DNA from: Scleromatobacter humisilvae
Lineage (GTDB): Bacteria; Pseudomonadota; Gammaproteobacteria; Burkholderiales; Burkholderiaceae_C
Assembly (NCBI RefSeq): GCF_023231945.1
Contig: NZ_JAJLJH010000015.1
Location: 29,985 to 93,984, forward strand
Reading direction: 5' to 3'
Length of the DNA stretch: 64,000 bases
Positions 54,226 through 63,921 of the stretch are shown here, piece by piece (positions within the stretch are counted from its first letter, which is position 1; each line of letters starts with the position of its first letter). The notes below the pieces were generated by a model that was not told the origin of the DNA, ran no database searches, and worked only from the letters and a program-made list of their open reading frames with translations. The position numbers were made by a program, and so were the translations under genes.

Positions 54226-55173
54226 CTAGAGCGGCGCCTGCTCGATGTCGCTCGGCGCCGCCTGCGCGGCCTCGACCACCTCGCGCGTCAGGTGCGACGC
54301 GAAGGTCTGGATGAAGTCGTACGCGTAGCCGCGCAGCAGGCCGCCGCGGCGCACGGCCACGCTGGTGGTATTGATCGAGAACAGATGGCGGGCGTCGACG
54401 GCGCGTAGCCGGCCCGGCTGGTCCTCGTCCATCGCGATCGACGCCAGGATGCCCACGCCCAGGCCCAGCTCGACGTAGGTCTTGATGATGTCGGCGTCCA
54501 TCGCGGTGATGACGATCTCGGGCCGCAGGCCGGCGCGCTTGAACGCGGCGTCGATGCTCCAGCGGCCGGTCAGGCCGATGTCGTAGGTGATGATCGGGTA
54601 CTTGGCCAGGCGTTCGAGCGTCACCTCGCCGTCGGCCACCAGTGGGTGGCCTTCGGGCACGACGATCGAGTGCGTCCAGCGATAGCAGGGCAGCGCAACC
54701 AGCTCCGGCCGTTCCGCCAGCAGGTGCGAAGCGATGCCGATGTCGACAGTGCCGGTCAGCAGCATCTGCGCGATCTGCTCGGGCGAGCCCTGGTGCAGCT
54801 GCAGCTGGACGTTCGGGTGCGCGGCGCGGAAGTCGCGCACCGCGGTCGGCAGCGCGTAGCGCGCCTGCGAGTGGGTGGCGGCGATGGTTAGCACGCCGCT
54901 CGTGCCCTGCGTGAATTCCTCGCTGGCGCGCTGCAGGCTCTCGGCGTCCTGCAGCAGGCGCTCGACCCAGGGCAGCACGGCCACGCCCGGCTGCGTCAGC
55001 CCGGTGAGGCGCTTGCCGACGCGCACGAAGATCTCGACCCCCAGCTCTTCCTCCAGCTCGCGGATCTGCCGGCTGACACCCGGCTGCGACGTGTGCAGCG
55101 CCTGGGCGACCTCGGTGAGGTTGAAGCCGCGGCGCACGGCCTCGCGCACGGAGCGCAGTTGCTGGAAATTCAT
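54226..55173 (-). CDS. cysB: CysB-type LysR transcriptional regulator
   Basis: 315 residues. The N-terminal helix-turn-helix is MNFQQLRSVREAVRRGFNLT, then EVAQALHTSQPGVSRQIREL. The effector domain has the CysB/Cbl features TTHSQARYALP-like (AATHSQARYALPTAVRDF), GTVDIGIASHLL and YPIITYDIGLTGRWSID. CysB activates sulfur-assimilation genes when O-/N-acetylserine accumulates, so cysTWA next door is a natural target. Length is normal. Confidence 0.92.
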   Translation of the reverse strand: MNFQQLRSVREAVRRGFNLTEVAQALHTSQPGVSRQIRELEEELGVEIFVRVGKRLTGLTQPGVAVLPWVERLLQDAESLQRASEEFTQGTSGVLTIAATHSQARYALPTAVRDFRAAHPNVQLQLHQGSPEQIAQMLLTGTVDIGIASHLLAERPELVALPCYRWTHSIVVPEGHPLVADGEVTLERLAKYPIITYDIGLTGRWSIDAAFKRAGLRPEIVITAMDADIIKTYVELGLGVGILASIAMDEDQPGRLRAVDARHLFSINTTSVAVRRGGLLRGYAYDFIQTFASHLTREVVEAAQAAPSDIEQAPL

Positions 55174-55269
55174 GGCGGAGCTCGCTCGTTCCTTATCTGA
55201 AGAACGATTATCGAACCCTATACGATATGCGTAATCTTGTTATTACGCAGCACCATGCTCGAAAAACGA

Positions 55270-55668
55270 TTAAAGCTGGATGCAGCGCATCACGGGCATC
55301 GAGTACATCTGCGTGTAGACGACCAGGGCCAACGTGATCGTCGCCGGAATCGCCTGGATGAACAGGATCTTGCGCGTGGCGGTGAAGCCGCCGTACAGGC
55401 CCGCCACCAGGATGCAGGCGAGGAAGAACACCTTGACGGCAAAGCCGGCCGGGCCGAGGCAGAGCCCCCAGACGAGGCCGGCCGCGAGAAAACCGTTGTA
55501 GAGACCCTGGTTGGCGGCCAGCACCTTGCTGGCCTCGGCGAATTCCGGCGTCGTTCCGAATGCCCGGCGGCCCCGCTTGGTCGTCCACAGGAACATCTCC
55601 AGCACGAGGATGTAGGCGTGCAGCAGCGCCATCAGGGCGACGAAGACGTTGGCGACTTGGTTGAGCAT
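55270..55668 (-). CDS. DUF1304 membrane protein
   Basis: 132 residues, four membrane helices (NVFVALMALLHAYILVLEMFLW; GLYNGFLAAGLVWGLCLG; VFFLACILVAGLYGGF; ALVVYTQMYSMPVM). LVLEMFLWTT and NQGLYNGFLA are the DUF1304 signatures. The function is unknown. ATG at 55668 follows AAGGATT. It precedes cysB on the map but is on the same strand as mnmA, which it follows after about 100 bases. Confidence 0.9.
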   Translation of the reverse strand: MLNQVANVFVALMALLHAYILVLEMFLWTTKRGRRAFGTTPEFAEASKVLAANQGLYNGFLAAGLVWGLCLGPAGFAVKVFFLACILVAGLYGGFTATRKILFIQAIPATITLALVVYTQMYSMPVMRCIQL

Positions 55669-55767
55669 CGGGCAATCCTTGTGGCGTTCGCGCGCAGCAT
55701 GCCACGTTACCGGCGCTGCTCGACGGCGCCAAGGTGACATCGCCAGGGGTTCACCCGGCCTCGTGGC

Positions 55768-56889
55768 TCAGGCCAGCGTCACTGCCGACTCGATCACGCC
55801 GCCGCCCAGGCAGACCTCGCCGTCATACAGCACGGCCGATTGCCCAGGAGTGACCGCCCACTGTGCGTCGGGAAACGACAGCGAGATCGCCTTGGCGTCG
55901 ACCGCCGGCTCCAGGGTGCACGCCGAGTCGGGCTGGCGATAGCGCGCCTTCGAGGCCAACGGGCCGGGCGCCGGGGCCTCGCCGGCGACCCAGCTGAGAT
56001 CCATCGCGCTGAGCCGGTGTGCCAGCAGCCAGGGATGGTCGTGGCCCTGCACCACGCGCAGCGTGTTGGTCTCCAGGTCCTTGCGCGCGACGAACCACGG
56101 CTCGTGCTCGCCGCCGCCGCGCTGCGACTTCCTGTCCTTGACGCCGCCGATGCCCAGCCCCTGGCGCTGCCCCAGCGTGTAGAAGCTCAGGCCGACGTGC
56201 TCGCCCAGCTTGCGGCCGCGGTCGTCCAGGATCGGGCCCGGGTCGTGCGCCAGGTACTTGTTCAGGAACTCGCGGAACGGCCGCTCGCCGATGAAGCAGA
56301 TGCCCGTCGAATCCTTCTTCTTCGCGTTCGGCAGGCCGATCTCGTCGGCGATGCGGCGCACCTCGGTCTTGTGCAGCTCGCCGACGGGAAACATCGTCTG
56401 CGCCAGCTGCGCCTGGTTCAGGCGGTGCAGGAAGTAGCTCTGGTCCTTGCCCGGGTCGAGCCCCTTCAGCAGCTCGTGCCGACCGGTGGCCTCGTTGAAG
56501 CGGACGCGCGCATAGTGCCCGGTGGCGATGCTCTCAGCCCCGAGCCGCATCGCGTGGTCGAGGAAGGCCTTGAACTTGATCTCGGCGTTGCACAGCACGT
56601 CGGGGTTGGGCGTGCGGCCGGCCTGGTGCTCGCGCAGGAACTCGGCGAACACGCGATCCTTGTATTCGGCGGCGAAGTTGACGTGCTCGATCTCGATGTC
56701 CAGCACGTCGGCGACGCTGGCGGCGTCGAGGAAGTCCTGGCGCGTCGAGCAGTACTCGTCGTCGTCGTCGTCTTCCCAGTTCTTCATGAAGATGCCGACG
56801 ACCTCGTGCCCCTGCTTCTTGAGCAGGTGGGCCGTCACCGCCGAATCGACACCGCCGGACAGGCCGACCACCACACGCTTCGCACACAT
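55768..56889 (-). CDS. mnmA: tRNA-specific 2-thiouridylase MnmA
   Basis: 373 residues. The PP-loop [18 protein letters not shown] binds ATP. Catalytic cysteines lie in [13 protein letters not shown] and [22 protein letters not shown] and [11 protein letters not shown] are conserved. It installs the sulfur at U34 of Lys, Glu and Gln tRNAs. The nudJ-like gene is 48 bases upstream on the same strand, the same neighbours as in E. coli. Confidence 0.97.
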   Translation of the reverse strand: MCAKRVVVGLSGGVDSAVTAHLLKKQGHEVVGIFMKNWEDDDDDEYCSTRQDFLDAASVADVLDIEIEHVNFAAEYKDRVFAEFLREHQAGRTPNPDVLCNAEIKFKAFLDHAMRLGAESIATGHYARVRFNEATGRHELLKGLDPGKDQSYFLHRLNQAQLAQTMFPVGELHKTEVRRIADEIGLPNAKKKDSTGICFIGERPFREFLNKYLAHDPGPILDDRGRKLGEHVGLSFYTLGQRQGLGIGGVKDRKSQRGGGEHEPWFVARKDLETNTLRVVQGHDHPWLLAHRLSAMDLSWVAGEAPAPGPLASKARYRQPDSACTLEPAVDAKAISLSFPDAQWAVTPGQSAVLYDGEVCLGGGVIESAVTLA

Positions 56890-56937
56890 GGCCCCGATTG
56901 TAGGAAGCCGGCGCCCTTCGCGCTTCGGAAAGGCTTC

Positions 56938-57450
56938 TTACGTCGGCTCGGACGTGGCCGTGCCCGCATCGGGCGAGGCGACGCTGGGATGCGTGTAGAT
57001 GGCGTCCAGCGGCAGGCGGCGGCCGGCGCGGTGGTCCTCGATGCACTGCAGCACGAGCGGCCCGCGCAGGCGATCCCTGGCCGCGGCGACCTCGTCGGCG
57101 GTCATCCAGAGCGTGCGCACCACGGGGCTGTCGAGCGCCTGGCCCGGCACCGGATCGCTGGCCGTGCCGCAGAACGCGAAGCGCAGGTAGGTGACGCCCG
57201 GGCCGCGCTCGGAGTCGGGATTGCGCGCCAGGTAGACGCCCAGCAGCGCCTCGGGCGTGAAGTGGCAGGCGGTCTCCTCGAGCGCCTCGCGCTTCGCACC
57301 GTCAATGGGCGACTCGCCGGGCTCGAGGCCGCCGGCGGGGTTGTTGATGCGCAGGCCGTCCCGCGTCATCTCCTCGATCATCAGGTAGCGCCCGTCCTTC
57401 TCGATGACGGCGGCCACCGTGACGCTCGGCTTCCAACGTTCTGCTCCCAT
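56938..57450 (-). CDS. nudJ: Nudix hydrolase, NudJ-like
   Basis: 170 residues. The Nudix box GGLEPGESPIDGAKREALEE has the G-x5-E-x7-R-E-x2-E-E ligands for the metal. KPSVTVAAVIEKDGRYLMIEE starts the fold. NudJ cleaves nucleoside di- and triphosphates and thiamine precursors in E. coli. The place directly before mnmA is conserved across many proteobacteria, which favours NudJ over other Nudix types. Confidence 0.88.
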   Translation of the reverse strand: MGAERWKPSVTVAAVIEKDGRYLMIEEMTRDGLRINNPAGGLEPGESPIDGAKREALEETACHFTPEALLGVYLARNPDSERGPGVTYLRFAFCGTASDPVPGQALDSPVVRTLWMTADEVAAARDRLRGPLVLQCIEDHRAGRRLPLDAIYTHPSVASPDAGTATSEPT

Positions 57451-57697
57451 GGCCGGCGATTGTCGCGGCGCCTGCGCTCGCTTGCCAGCGAATCCGGCGG
57501 ACAGGCCTTGGGGGTGTGGCGTTGCGTCGACGCCGCGCCGCCCCGGGGCGCGCCACTAAACGGGCGCCGACAATGTGTGTAAGCTGTGCCGCTATTGCGC
57601 AGCCGCCCCGTATCCACGGGCTTGTGTGCTCGACCGCGGCCTTGCTGGCGCGGCTTCACGCGGCAACCATGACGAATCCGTTGGCGAGGAGACTTCC

Positions 57698-58828
57698 ATG
57701 TTGATCGGTGTTCCGCTGGAGACTGCGGCGGGCGAAACGCGCGTGGCCGTCACGCCGGAGACGGCCAAGAAACTGAAGGCGCAGGGGCATGTCCTGCGAG
57801 TGCAGTCGGGGGCCGGCGTCGCGGCCAGCGCCACGGACGAGGCCTACGTCGCCGCCGGTGCCGAGATCGTCGACCGGGTCGCCGCGCTCGGCGCCGACCT
57901 CGTGCTGAAGGTGCGCGCCCCCCTGGCCGACGAGCTCGACATGATGAAGCCCGGCGCGGTGCTGGTGGGCATGCTCAATCCGTTCGACCGCGACGGCCTG
58001 CAGAAGCTGGCCGACGCCAGGCTCACGGCCTTCGCGCTCGAGGCCGCGCCGCGCACGACGCGTGCCCAGAGCATGGACGTGCTGTCCTCGCAGGCCAACA
58101 TCGCCGGCTACAAGGCCGTGATGATCGCGGCCGACAAGTACCAGCGCCTGTTCCCGATGCTGATGACCGCCGCCGGCACGATCAAGGCAGCGCGCGTCGT
58201 CGTGCTGGGCGTGGGCGTCGCCGGCCTGCAGGCGATCGCCACGGCCAAGCGTCTCGGCGCGGTGATCGAGGCCACCGACGTGCGCCCCGCCGTCAAGGAA
58301 CAGGTCGAGTCCCTCGGCGCCAAGTTCATCGACGTGCCCACCGAGACACCCGAGGAAAAAGAAGCTGCCGAGGGCGTCGGCGGCTACGCCAAGCCGATGC
58401 CCCCGGCGTGGCTGGAGCGCCAGAAGATCGAGGTCGCCAAGCGTGTCGCGCTGGCCGACGTCGTCATCACCACCGCGCTGATCCCGGGCCGCGCGGCGCC
58501 GGTGCTGGTCACCGAGGACATGGTCAAGTCGATGAAGCCGGGCTCGGTCATCGTCGACATCGCTGCCGGCCGCGGCGCCTCCGGCATCGACGGCAACTGC
58601 CCGCTGACCGAGGCCGGGCGCACGGTCGTCAAGCACGGCGTGACCCTCGTCGGCGAGACCAACCTGCCGGCGCTTGTCGCGGCCGACTCGTCGTCGCTTT
58701 ACGCGCGCAACGTGCTCGACTTCCTGAAGCTGGTCGTCGACAAGGAGGCCGCGTTCAAGCTCGACCTCGAGGACGACATCGTGGCCGCCTGCCTGATGGC
58801 GCACGCCGGCGAGGTCCGCCGCAAGTGA
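57698..58828 (+). CDS. pntAA: NAD(P) transhydrogenase subunit alpha part 1
   Basis: 376 residues, the soluble NAD(H)-binding domain I. MLIGVPLETAAGETRVAVTP opens it, with RTTRAQSMDVLSSQANIAGYKAV and the dinucleotide fold VVVLGVGVAGLQAIATAKRLGA. PGSVIVDIAAGRG is near the end. GAGGAG lies ahead of the ATG. With PntAB and PntB it transfers hydride from NADH to NADP driven by the proton gradient. It is first in the pnt operon. Confidence 0.97.
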   Translation: MLIGVPLETAAGETRVAVTPETAKKLKAQGHVLRVQSGAGVAASATDEAYVAAGAEIVDRVAALGADLVLKVRAPLADELDMMKPGAVLVGMLNPFDRDGLQKLADARLTAFALEAAPRTTRAQSMDVLSSQANIAGYKAVMIAADKYQRLFPMLMTAAGTIKAARVVVLGVGVAGLQAIATAKRLGAVIEATDVRPAVKEQVESLGAKFIDVPTETPEEKEAAEGVGGYAKPMPPAWLERQKIEVAKRVALADVVITTALIPGRAAPVLVTEDMVKSMKPGSVIVDIAAGRGASGIDGNCPLTEAGRTVVKHGVTLVGETNLPALVAADSSSLYARNVLDFLKLVVDKEAAFKLDLEDDIVAACLMAHAGEVRRK

Positions 58829-58892
58829 GCCTCGCGCGTCACGCGCGTGCGCGATGCCGCCTTCATCGAATCCACCGCACCGAGGAGTCCCC

Positions 58893-59213
58893 ATGGACAT
58901 CGTCTCCCCCACGATCATCAACCTGATCATCTTCGTGCTGGCGATCTACGTCGGCTTCCACGTGGTGTGGAACGTCACGCCGGCGCTGCACACGCCGCTG
59001 ATGGCGGTGACCAACGCGATCTCGGCCATCGTGATCGTCGGCGCGATGCTCGCGGCTGGCCTCACCGAAGGGCCGCTGGCCAAGACCATGGGCGTGCTGG
59101 CCGTCGCGCTGGCCGCGGTCAACGTGTTCGGCGGCTTCCTCGTCACGCGGCGAATGCTGGAGATGTTCAAGAAGAAGGAACGCCCGGCGCCGTCCAAGGA
59201 TGCGAAGCCATGA
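58893..59213 (+). CDS. pntAB: NAD(P) transhydrogenase subunit alpha part 2
   Basis: 106 residues with three membrane helices (TIINLIIFVLAIYVGFHVVW; TNAISAIVIVGAMLAAG; GVLAVALAAVNVFGGFLVT), ending in RRMLEMFKKKE. It is the membrane part that in E. coli is fused behind PntAA. AGGAG precedes the ATG. Its stop overlaps the next small gene. Confidence 0.96.
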   Translation: MDIVSPTIINLIIFVLAIYVGFHVVWNVTPALHTPLMAVTNAISAIVIVGAMLAAGLTEGPLAKTMGVLAVALAAVNVFGGFLVTRRMLEMFKKKERPAPSKDAKP

Positions 59214-59455
59214 TGACGCTCGTGCCCGACACGCCGCCGCCGCGGCGCCCGCTGTTCTGGCGCGTGGTGCACGTCGTCGCCGGGGTCGCGCTGTTCCTGT
59301 ACGCGCTGCGCGTGCTGCCGCCGATGCCGCTGCAGCGCGGTGGCCTGGTGCTGATCGCCGCGCTGCTGGCGGCCGGATCGATGGCGCTCACCGACTCGCT
59401 GGTGGGCGTGGTCGCCAATTTCTTCGAAAAGACGCAAAAGGGTGAGTCGCAATGA
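59210..59455 (+). CDS. Small membrane protein inside the pnt operon
   Basis: 81 residues beginning MMTLVPDTPPPRRPLFWRVV, with two helices (VAGVALFLYALRVLPP and GLVLIAALLAAGSMALTDSL) and an amphipathic end (GVVANFFEKTQKGESQ). Its ATG overlaps the pntAB stop and its stop overlaps the pntB start, so it is translationally tied to the operon. It is not a canonical transhydrogenase subunit and I recognise no family. An assembly or stability role is possible. Confidence 0.75.
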   Translation: MMTLVPDTPPPRRPLFWRVVHVVAGVALFLYALRVLPPMPLQRGGLVLIAALLAAGSMALTDSLVGVVANFFEKTQKGESQ

Positions 59456-60876
59456 GCTTGAACCTCGTCACGCTGCTCTATCTGGTGGCCAGTGTCTGCT
59501 TCATCCAGGCGCTCAAGGGGCTGTCGCATCCGACCACGTCGATCCGCGGCAACCTGTTCGGCATGTCCGGGATGGCGATCGCCGCCGTCACCACCGGGGC
59601 GCTGATCTGGAAGCTCGCCGGCACGCCGCTCGGCCTGGGCTGGGTGCTGCTGGGACTGGTCGTCGGCGGCGGCTACGGCGCCTGGCGCGCGAAGACCGTC
59701 GAGATGACCAAGATGCCCGAGCTGGTGGCGTTCTTCCACAGCATGATCGGCCTGGCCGCGGTGTTCATCGCGATCGCCGCGGTCGCCGAGCCTTCGGCGC
59801 TCGAGCACGGGCTGGCCAAGGGCGAGGCGATTCCAACGGGCAACCGGCTGGAGCTGTTCCTGGGCGCGGCGATCGGCGCGATCACGTTCAGCGGCTCGGT
59901 CATCGCGTTCGGGAAGTTGTCGGGCACCTACAAGTTCCGCTTGTTCAAGGGCGCGCCGGTGCAGTTCGCCGGACAGCACATGGTCAACCTCGTGCTGGGC
60001 TTGGCGATGCTCGGCTGCGGCGTGGCGTTCATCGCGACGGAGAGCCCGGTGGCGTTCGGCGTGATGGTGGCGCTGAGCTTCGTGCTGGGCGTGCTGATCA
60101 TCATCCCGATCGGCGGCGCCGACATGCCGGTGGTCGTGTCGATGCTGAACAGCTACTCCGGCTGGGCCGCGGCGGGCATCGGCTTCTCGCTGAACAACCC
60201 GATGCTGATCATCGCGGGCTCGCTGGTGGGCAGCTCCGGGGCGATCCTGAGCTACATCATGTGCAAGGCGATGAATCGATCGTTCTTCAGCGTGATCCTG
60301 GGCGGCTTCGGCGCCGAACCGGGCACTGCAGCGGCCGGCGCGGCGGAGGCGCGGCCCGTCAAGAGTGGCAGCGCCGACGACGCCGCCTTCATCCTGGGCA
60401 ACGCCGAGAGCGTGATCATCGTGCCGGGTTATGGCCTGGCCGTCGCGCGCGCGCAGCACGCGGTCAAGGAGCTCGCGGCCAAGCTCACGCACAAGGGCAT
60501 CAGCGTCAAGTACGCGATCCATCCGGTGGCCGGCCGCATGCCGGGCCACATGAACGTGCTGCTGGCGGAGGCCGAGGTGCCGTACGACCAGGTCTTCGAG
60601 ATGGACGAGATCAACGGCGAGTTCGGCCAGGCCGACGTCGCGATCATCCTGGGCGCCAACGACGTCGTGAACCCGGCGGCGCTGACCAAGGGCTCGCCGA
60701 TCTACGGCATGCCCATCCTGGAGGCCTACAAGGCCAAGACCGTGATCGTCAACAAGCGCTCGATGGCCGCGGGCTACGCGGGCCTGGACAACGAGCTGTT
60801 CTACATGGACAAGACCATGATGGTGTTCGGCGACGCGAAGAAGGTCGTCGAGGACATGCTCAAGGCGGTCGAATAG
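59452..60876 (+). CDS. pntB: NAD(P) transhydrogenase subunit beta
   Basis: 474 residues. The membrane domain II has about nine helices (LVTLLYLVASVCFIQALKGL to SGAILSYIMCKAMNRSFFSV). The NADP(H)-binding domain III at the end has VIIVPGYGLAVARAQHAVKE, HPVAGRMPGHMNVLLAEAEV and ILGANDVVNPAA. It completes the pnt operon. Confidence 0.97.
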   Translation: MSLNLVTLLYLVASVCFIQALKGLSHPTTSIRGNLFGMSGMAIAAVTTGALIWKLAGTPLGLGWVLLGLVVGGGYGAWRAKTVEMTKMPELVAFFHSMIGLAAVFIAIAAVAEPSALEHGLAKGEAIPTGNRLELFLGAAIGAITFSGSVIAFGKLSGTYKFRLFKGAPVQFAGQHMVNLVLGLAMLGCGVAFIATESPVAFGVMVALSFVLGVLIIIPIGGADMPVVVSMLNSYSGWAAAGIGFSLNNPMLIIAGSLVGSSGAILSYIMCKAMNRSFFSVILGGFGAEPGTAAAGAAEARPVKSGSADDAAFILGNAESVIIVPGYGLAVARAQHAVKELAAKLTHKGISVKYAIHPVAGRMPGHMNVLLAEAEVPYDQVFEMDEINGEFGQADVAIILGANDVVNPAALTKGSPIYGMPILEAYKAKTVIVNKRSMAAGYAGLDNELFYMDKTMMVFGDAKKVVEDMLKAVE

Positions 60877-60973
60877 GCGTCGGCGCCGGGACGATCCGCG
60901 CGATCGGATACCGTCCCAATCCAAGAATTCCCCTTTCCCTTACTCGCTACAGACCCCGCACGCCGGAGACAAG

Positions 60974-62647
60974 ATGGAACGAACCTGGTTGAAGAACTAC
61001 CCCGACGGGGTGGCGCCGCATTTGAAGGCGAACGAATACGCCTCGCTGGTCGAACTGCTGAACAACAGCTTCACGAAGTACGCCGACCTGCCGGCCTACA
61101 AGTTCATGGGCAAGGACTTCAGCTTCCGGCTGATCGACGAGATGTCGCGCGCGTTCGCGGCCTACGCGCAGACGCTGGGCCTGGCGCAGGGCGATCGCGT
61201 CGCCATCATGATGCCCAACGTGCCGCAGTACCCGGTCGTCGTCGCGGGGCTGCTGCGCGCCGGCCTGGTCGTCGTCAACGTCAACCCGCTGTACACGCCG
61301 CGCGAGCTCGAGCACCAGCTGAAGGATTCGGGCGCCAAGGCCATCGTCATCATCGAGAACTTCGCCACCACGCTGCAGCAGGTTCTCAAGGACGTGCCGA
61401 CGAAGAAGGTCATCCTGGCCTCGATGGGCGACATGCTGGGCCTGCTCAAGGGCACGCTCGTCAACTACGTCGTGCGCAAGGTCAAGAAGATGGTGCCGGC
61501 GTTCGAGCTGCCCGGCGCCGTGCACTTCAACGACGCGATCGCCCAGGGCCGGCGCGCCAGTTTCAAGCCGGTCTTGGTCGGGCCCGACGACATCGCGGTG
61601 CTGCAATACACCGGCGGCACCACCGGTGTCAGCAAGGGCGCGGTGCTGCTGCATCGCAACCTCGTCGCCAACATCCTGCAGTCCGACGCCTGGTACCAGC
61701 CGGCGTTGAGCAAGGTGCCCAAGGGCCAGCAGATCGTGACCATCTGCGCGTTGCCGCTGTATCACATCTTCGGCTTCAACACGAACATGATGCTGGGCCT
61801 GCGCATGGGCTCGTGCAACCTGCTCGTGGCCAATCCGCGCGACATCCCCGCGATGTTCAAGGATCTCAAGCGCCAGCCGTTCCACAGCCTGCCCGCGGTC
61901 AACACGCTGTTCAACGCGATGGCCAACCATCCGGATTTCGATTCGGTCGACTGGTCCAGCCTGGTGATGTCGGTCGGTGGCGGCATGGCGGTGCAGCAGG
62001 CCACCGCGCAGTTGTGGCTGCAGAAGACGGGCTGCCCGATCTGCGAGGGCTACGGCCTGTCCGAGACCTCGCCCGCGGCCACCTGCAACCCGGTCAACAC
62101 CACGGCCTACAGCGGCACGATCGGCATGCCCATGCCCGACACCGACGTCGTGCTGCTGGACGACGACGGCAACGAGGCGCCCCTCGGCCAGCGCGGCGAG
62201 ATCTGCATCCGCGGCCCGCAGGTGATGGCCGGCTACTGGCAGCGCCCGGACGAAACGGCCAAGGTGATGACCGCCGACGGCTTCTTCCGCACCGGTGACA
62301 TCGGCGAGGTGGACGAGCGCGGCTACTTCAAGATCGTCGACCGCAAGAAGGACATGATCCTCGTGTCGGGTTTCAACGTGTATCCGAACGAAGTCGAGGA
62401 CGTCGTCGCGCTGATCCCGGGCGTGCTGGAGTGCGCGGCCGTCGGCGTGCCCGACGACAAGGCGGGCGAGGCGGTCAAGATCGTCATCGTGAAGAAGGAT
62501 CCGGCACTGACCGAGGCGGACGTGCGTGCCTGGTGTGAAACAAATCTTACCGGCTACAAACGCCCCAAGATCGTTGAATTCCGTTCTGATCTGCCGAAAA
62601 CCAATGTAGGGAAGATCCTGCGGCGCGAGCTGCGGGACGGCAAATGA
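60974..62647 (+). CDS. fadD: Long-chain fatty acid CoA ligase
   Basis: 557 residues. The AMP-binding motif is YTGGTTGVSKGAVLLHRNLV; the core motif EGYGLSETSPAATCNP and the linker motif DRKKDMILVSGFNVYPNEVE follow. KRPKIVEFRSDLPKTNVGKILRR contains the adenylation Lys. It activates long fatty acids for beta-oxidation or lipids. GGAGAC lies five bases before the ATG. The length and motifs match FadD. Confidence 0.94.
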   Translation: MERTWLKNYPDGVAPHLKANEYASLVELLNNSFTKYADLPAYKFMGKDFSFRLIDEMSRAFAAYAQTLGLAQGDRVAIMMPNVPQYPVVVAGLLRAGLVVVNVNPLYTPRELEHQLKDSGAKAIVIIENFATTLQQVLKDVPTKKVILASMGDMLGLLKGTLVNYVVRKVKKMVPAFELPGAVHFNDAIAQGRRASFKPVLVGPDDIAVLQYTGGTTGVSKGAVLLHRNLVANILQSDAWYQPALSKVPKGQQIVTICALPLYHIFGFNTNMMLGLRMGSCNLLVANPRDIPAMFKDLKRQPFHSLPAVNTLFNAMANHPDFDSVDWSSLVMSVGGGMAVQQATAQLWLQKTGCPICEGYGLSETSPAATCNPVNTTAYSGTIGMPMPDTDVVLLDDDGNEAPLGQRGEICIRGPQVMAGYWQRPDETAKVMTADGFFRTGDIGEVDERGYFKIVDRKKDMILVSGFNVYPNEVEDVVALIPGVLECAAVGVPDDKAGEAVKIVIVKKDPALTEADVRAWCETNLTGYKRPKIVEFRSDLPKTNVGKILRRELRDGK

Positions 62648-62685
62648 TCTGAACGTCGCGGCCTCCGGGTCGCCAGGGAATCACG

Positions 62686-63171
62686 ATGATGACCACGACC
62701 CACGCGGAGTCCTACGCCCGCACCGAAGCCGGCAAGGCCGAGATCCGCGCCCATAGCATCAAGCTATCGCGGCCCGCGCGCAACCTGCTGATGGTGATAG
62801 ACGCCAGCTGCAGCGGCGACGCGTGGATCGGCAAGGTCAACGGCAGCACCCAGGCCGACCTCGACGTGCTGATCGCCGCCCGGCTGGTCGCCCCGCAGGC
62901 GGGCTCGGGCCCGAAGACGGTGCACCAGCGCGTTGCCGTCGAGGTCGCCGTGCGCGACTGGACGTACGACGCGCTCTACACGCTGCTCACGCACGAGGCC
63001 AAGGAGCGCTTCGGCCTGATCAAGGGCTATCGCCTGATCCTCAAGATCGAGGGCTGCTCCGACCTGGCCGGCATGCAGGCCGTGGCGCTCGACTTCGTCG
63101 AACAGATCCGCAAGGCGCACGGCGAAGAGTCCGCGTCGCGGTTCCGCAAGCAGCTTGGTGCCACTGAATAA
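62686..63171 (+). CDS. Hypothetical protein, 161 residues
   Basis: Soluble, no signal, beginning MMTTTHAESYARTEAGKAEI. The sequence RPARNLLMVIDASCSGDAWIG, then RDWTYDALYTLLTHEAKERF and a final helix (VALDFVEQIRKAHGEES), suggests a compact alpha/beta protein. Relatives occur in Burkholderiales, but I know no function. It overlaps the nucleosidase gene by 14 bases, so the two are cotranslated. Confidence 0.75.
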   Translation: MMTTTHAESYARTEAGKAEIRAHSIKLSRPARNLLMVIDASCSGDAWIGKVNGSTQADLDVLIAARLVAPQAGSGPKTVHQRVAVEVAVRDWTYDALYTLLTHEAKERFGLIKGYRLILKIEGCSDLAGMQAVALDFVEQIRKAHGEESASRFRKQLGATE

Positions 63172-63886
63172 GTCGTTAGCCATCGTCGGCGCCATGCACG
63201 AGGAGATCGCCGCGCTGCGGCCCTGCCTCGAGCACGCGCGCACCGAGCGTCGCGCCGGGCGCGACTTCCACATCGGCCGCCTCGACGGCCACGACGTCGT
63301 CCTCGTCCGCTGCGGCATCGGCAAGGTGGCCGCGGCCACGACCGCCGCCGTGCTGCTCGACGCCTTCGATGCGCGGGCGCTGCTGTTCACCGGCGTGGCC
63401 GGCGGTCTCGGCGACGGCGTGCGCGTGGGCGACATCGTCGTCGCGACCACGCTGCTGCAGCACGACATGAACGCCGAGCCGCTGTTCCCGCGCTGGGAGG
63501 TGCCGCTGACCGGCCGCGCGCGCTTCGACGCCGATCCCGCGTGGTCGGCCCGGCTCGCGCAGGCCAGTCGCACGTTGGCCGCGAGCAATGCGCACGCCGA
63601 GGCGGCGACGATCCACGAGGGCCTCGTCGTCAGCGGCGACCGCTTCGTCGCCACGCGCGCCGAGAGCGACCAGCTGCGCGCGCTGCTGCCCGAGGCGCTG
63701 GCCGTCGAGATGGAGGGCGCCGCGGTGGCCCAGGTCTGCCACGACTTCGCGCGGCCGTTCGGCGTCGTGCGCACGATCTCCGACCGCGCCGACGACGCCG
63801 CGCACGGCGATTTCCAGCGCTTCGTCCGCGACGTCGCCGCGCCGTACTCGCGCGACATCGTGCGCGCCGCCCTGCGGCTCGCTTGA
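63158..63886 (+). CDS. mtnN: MTA/SAH nucleosidase
   Basis: About 242 residues. LAIVGAMHEEIAALRP is the MtnN start, followed by VLVRCGIGKVAAATTAAVLL, LLFTGVAGGLGDGVRVGDIV and the catalytic-site segment AVEMEGAAVAQVCHDF, with RTISDRADDAAHGDF near the end. It splits methylthioadenosine and S-adenosylhomocysteine. No ATG fits: the start is GTG at 63158 or TTG at 63155. Confidence 0.9.
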   Translation: MPLNKSLAIVGAMHEEIAALRPCLEHARTERRAGRDFHIGRLDGHDVVLVRCGIGKVAAATTAAVLLDAFDARALLFTGVAGGLGDGVRVGDIVVATTLLQHDMNAEPLFPRWEVPLTGRARFDADPAWSARLAQASRTLAASNAHAEAATIHEGLVVSGDRFVATRAESDQLRALLPEALAVEMEGAAVAQVCHDFARPFGVVRTISDRADDAAHGDFQRFVRDVAAPYSRDIVRAALRLA

Positions 63887-63921
63887 ACGACTAGCTGTGA
63901 TGCTTCAATAGGTTGTATCCG

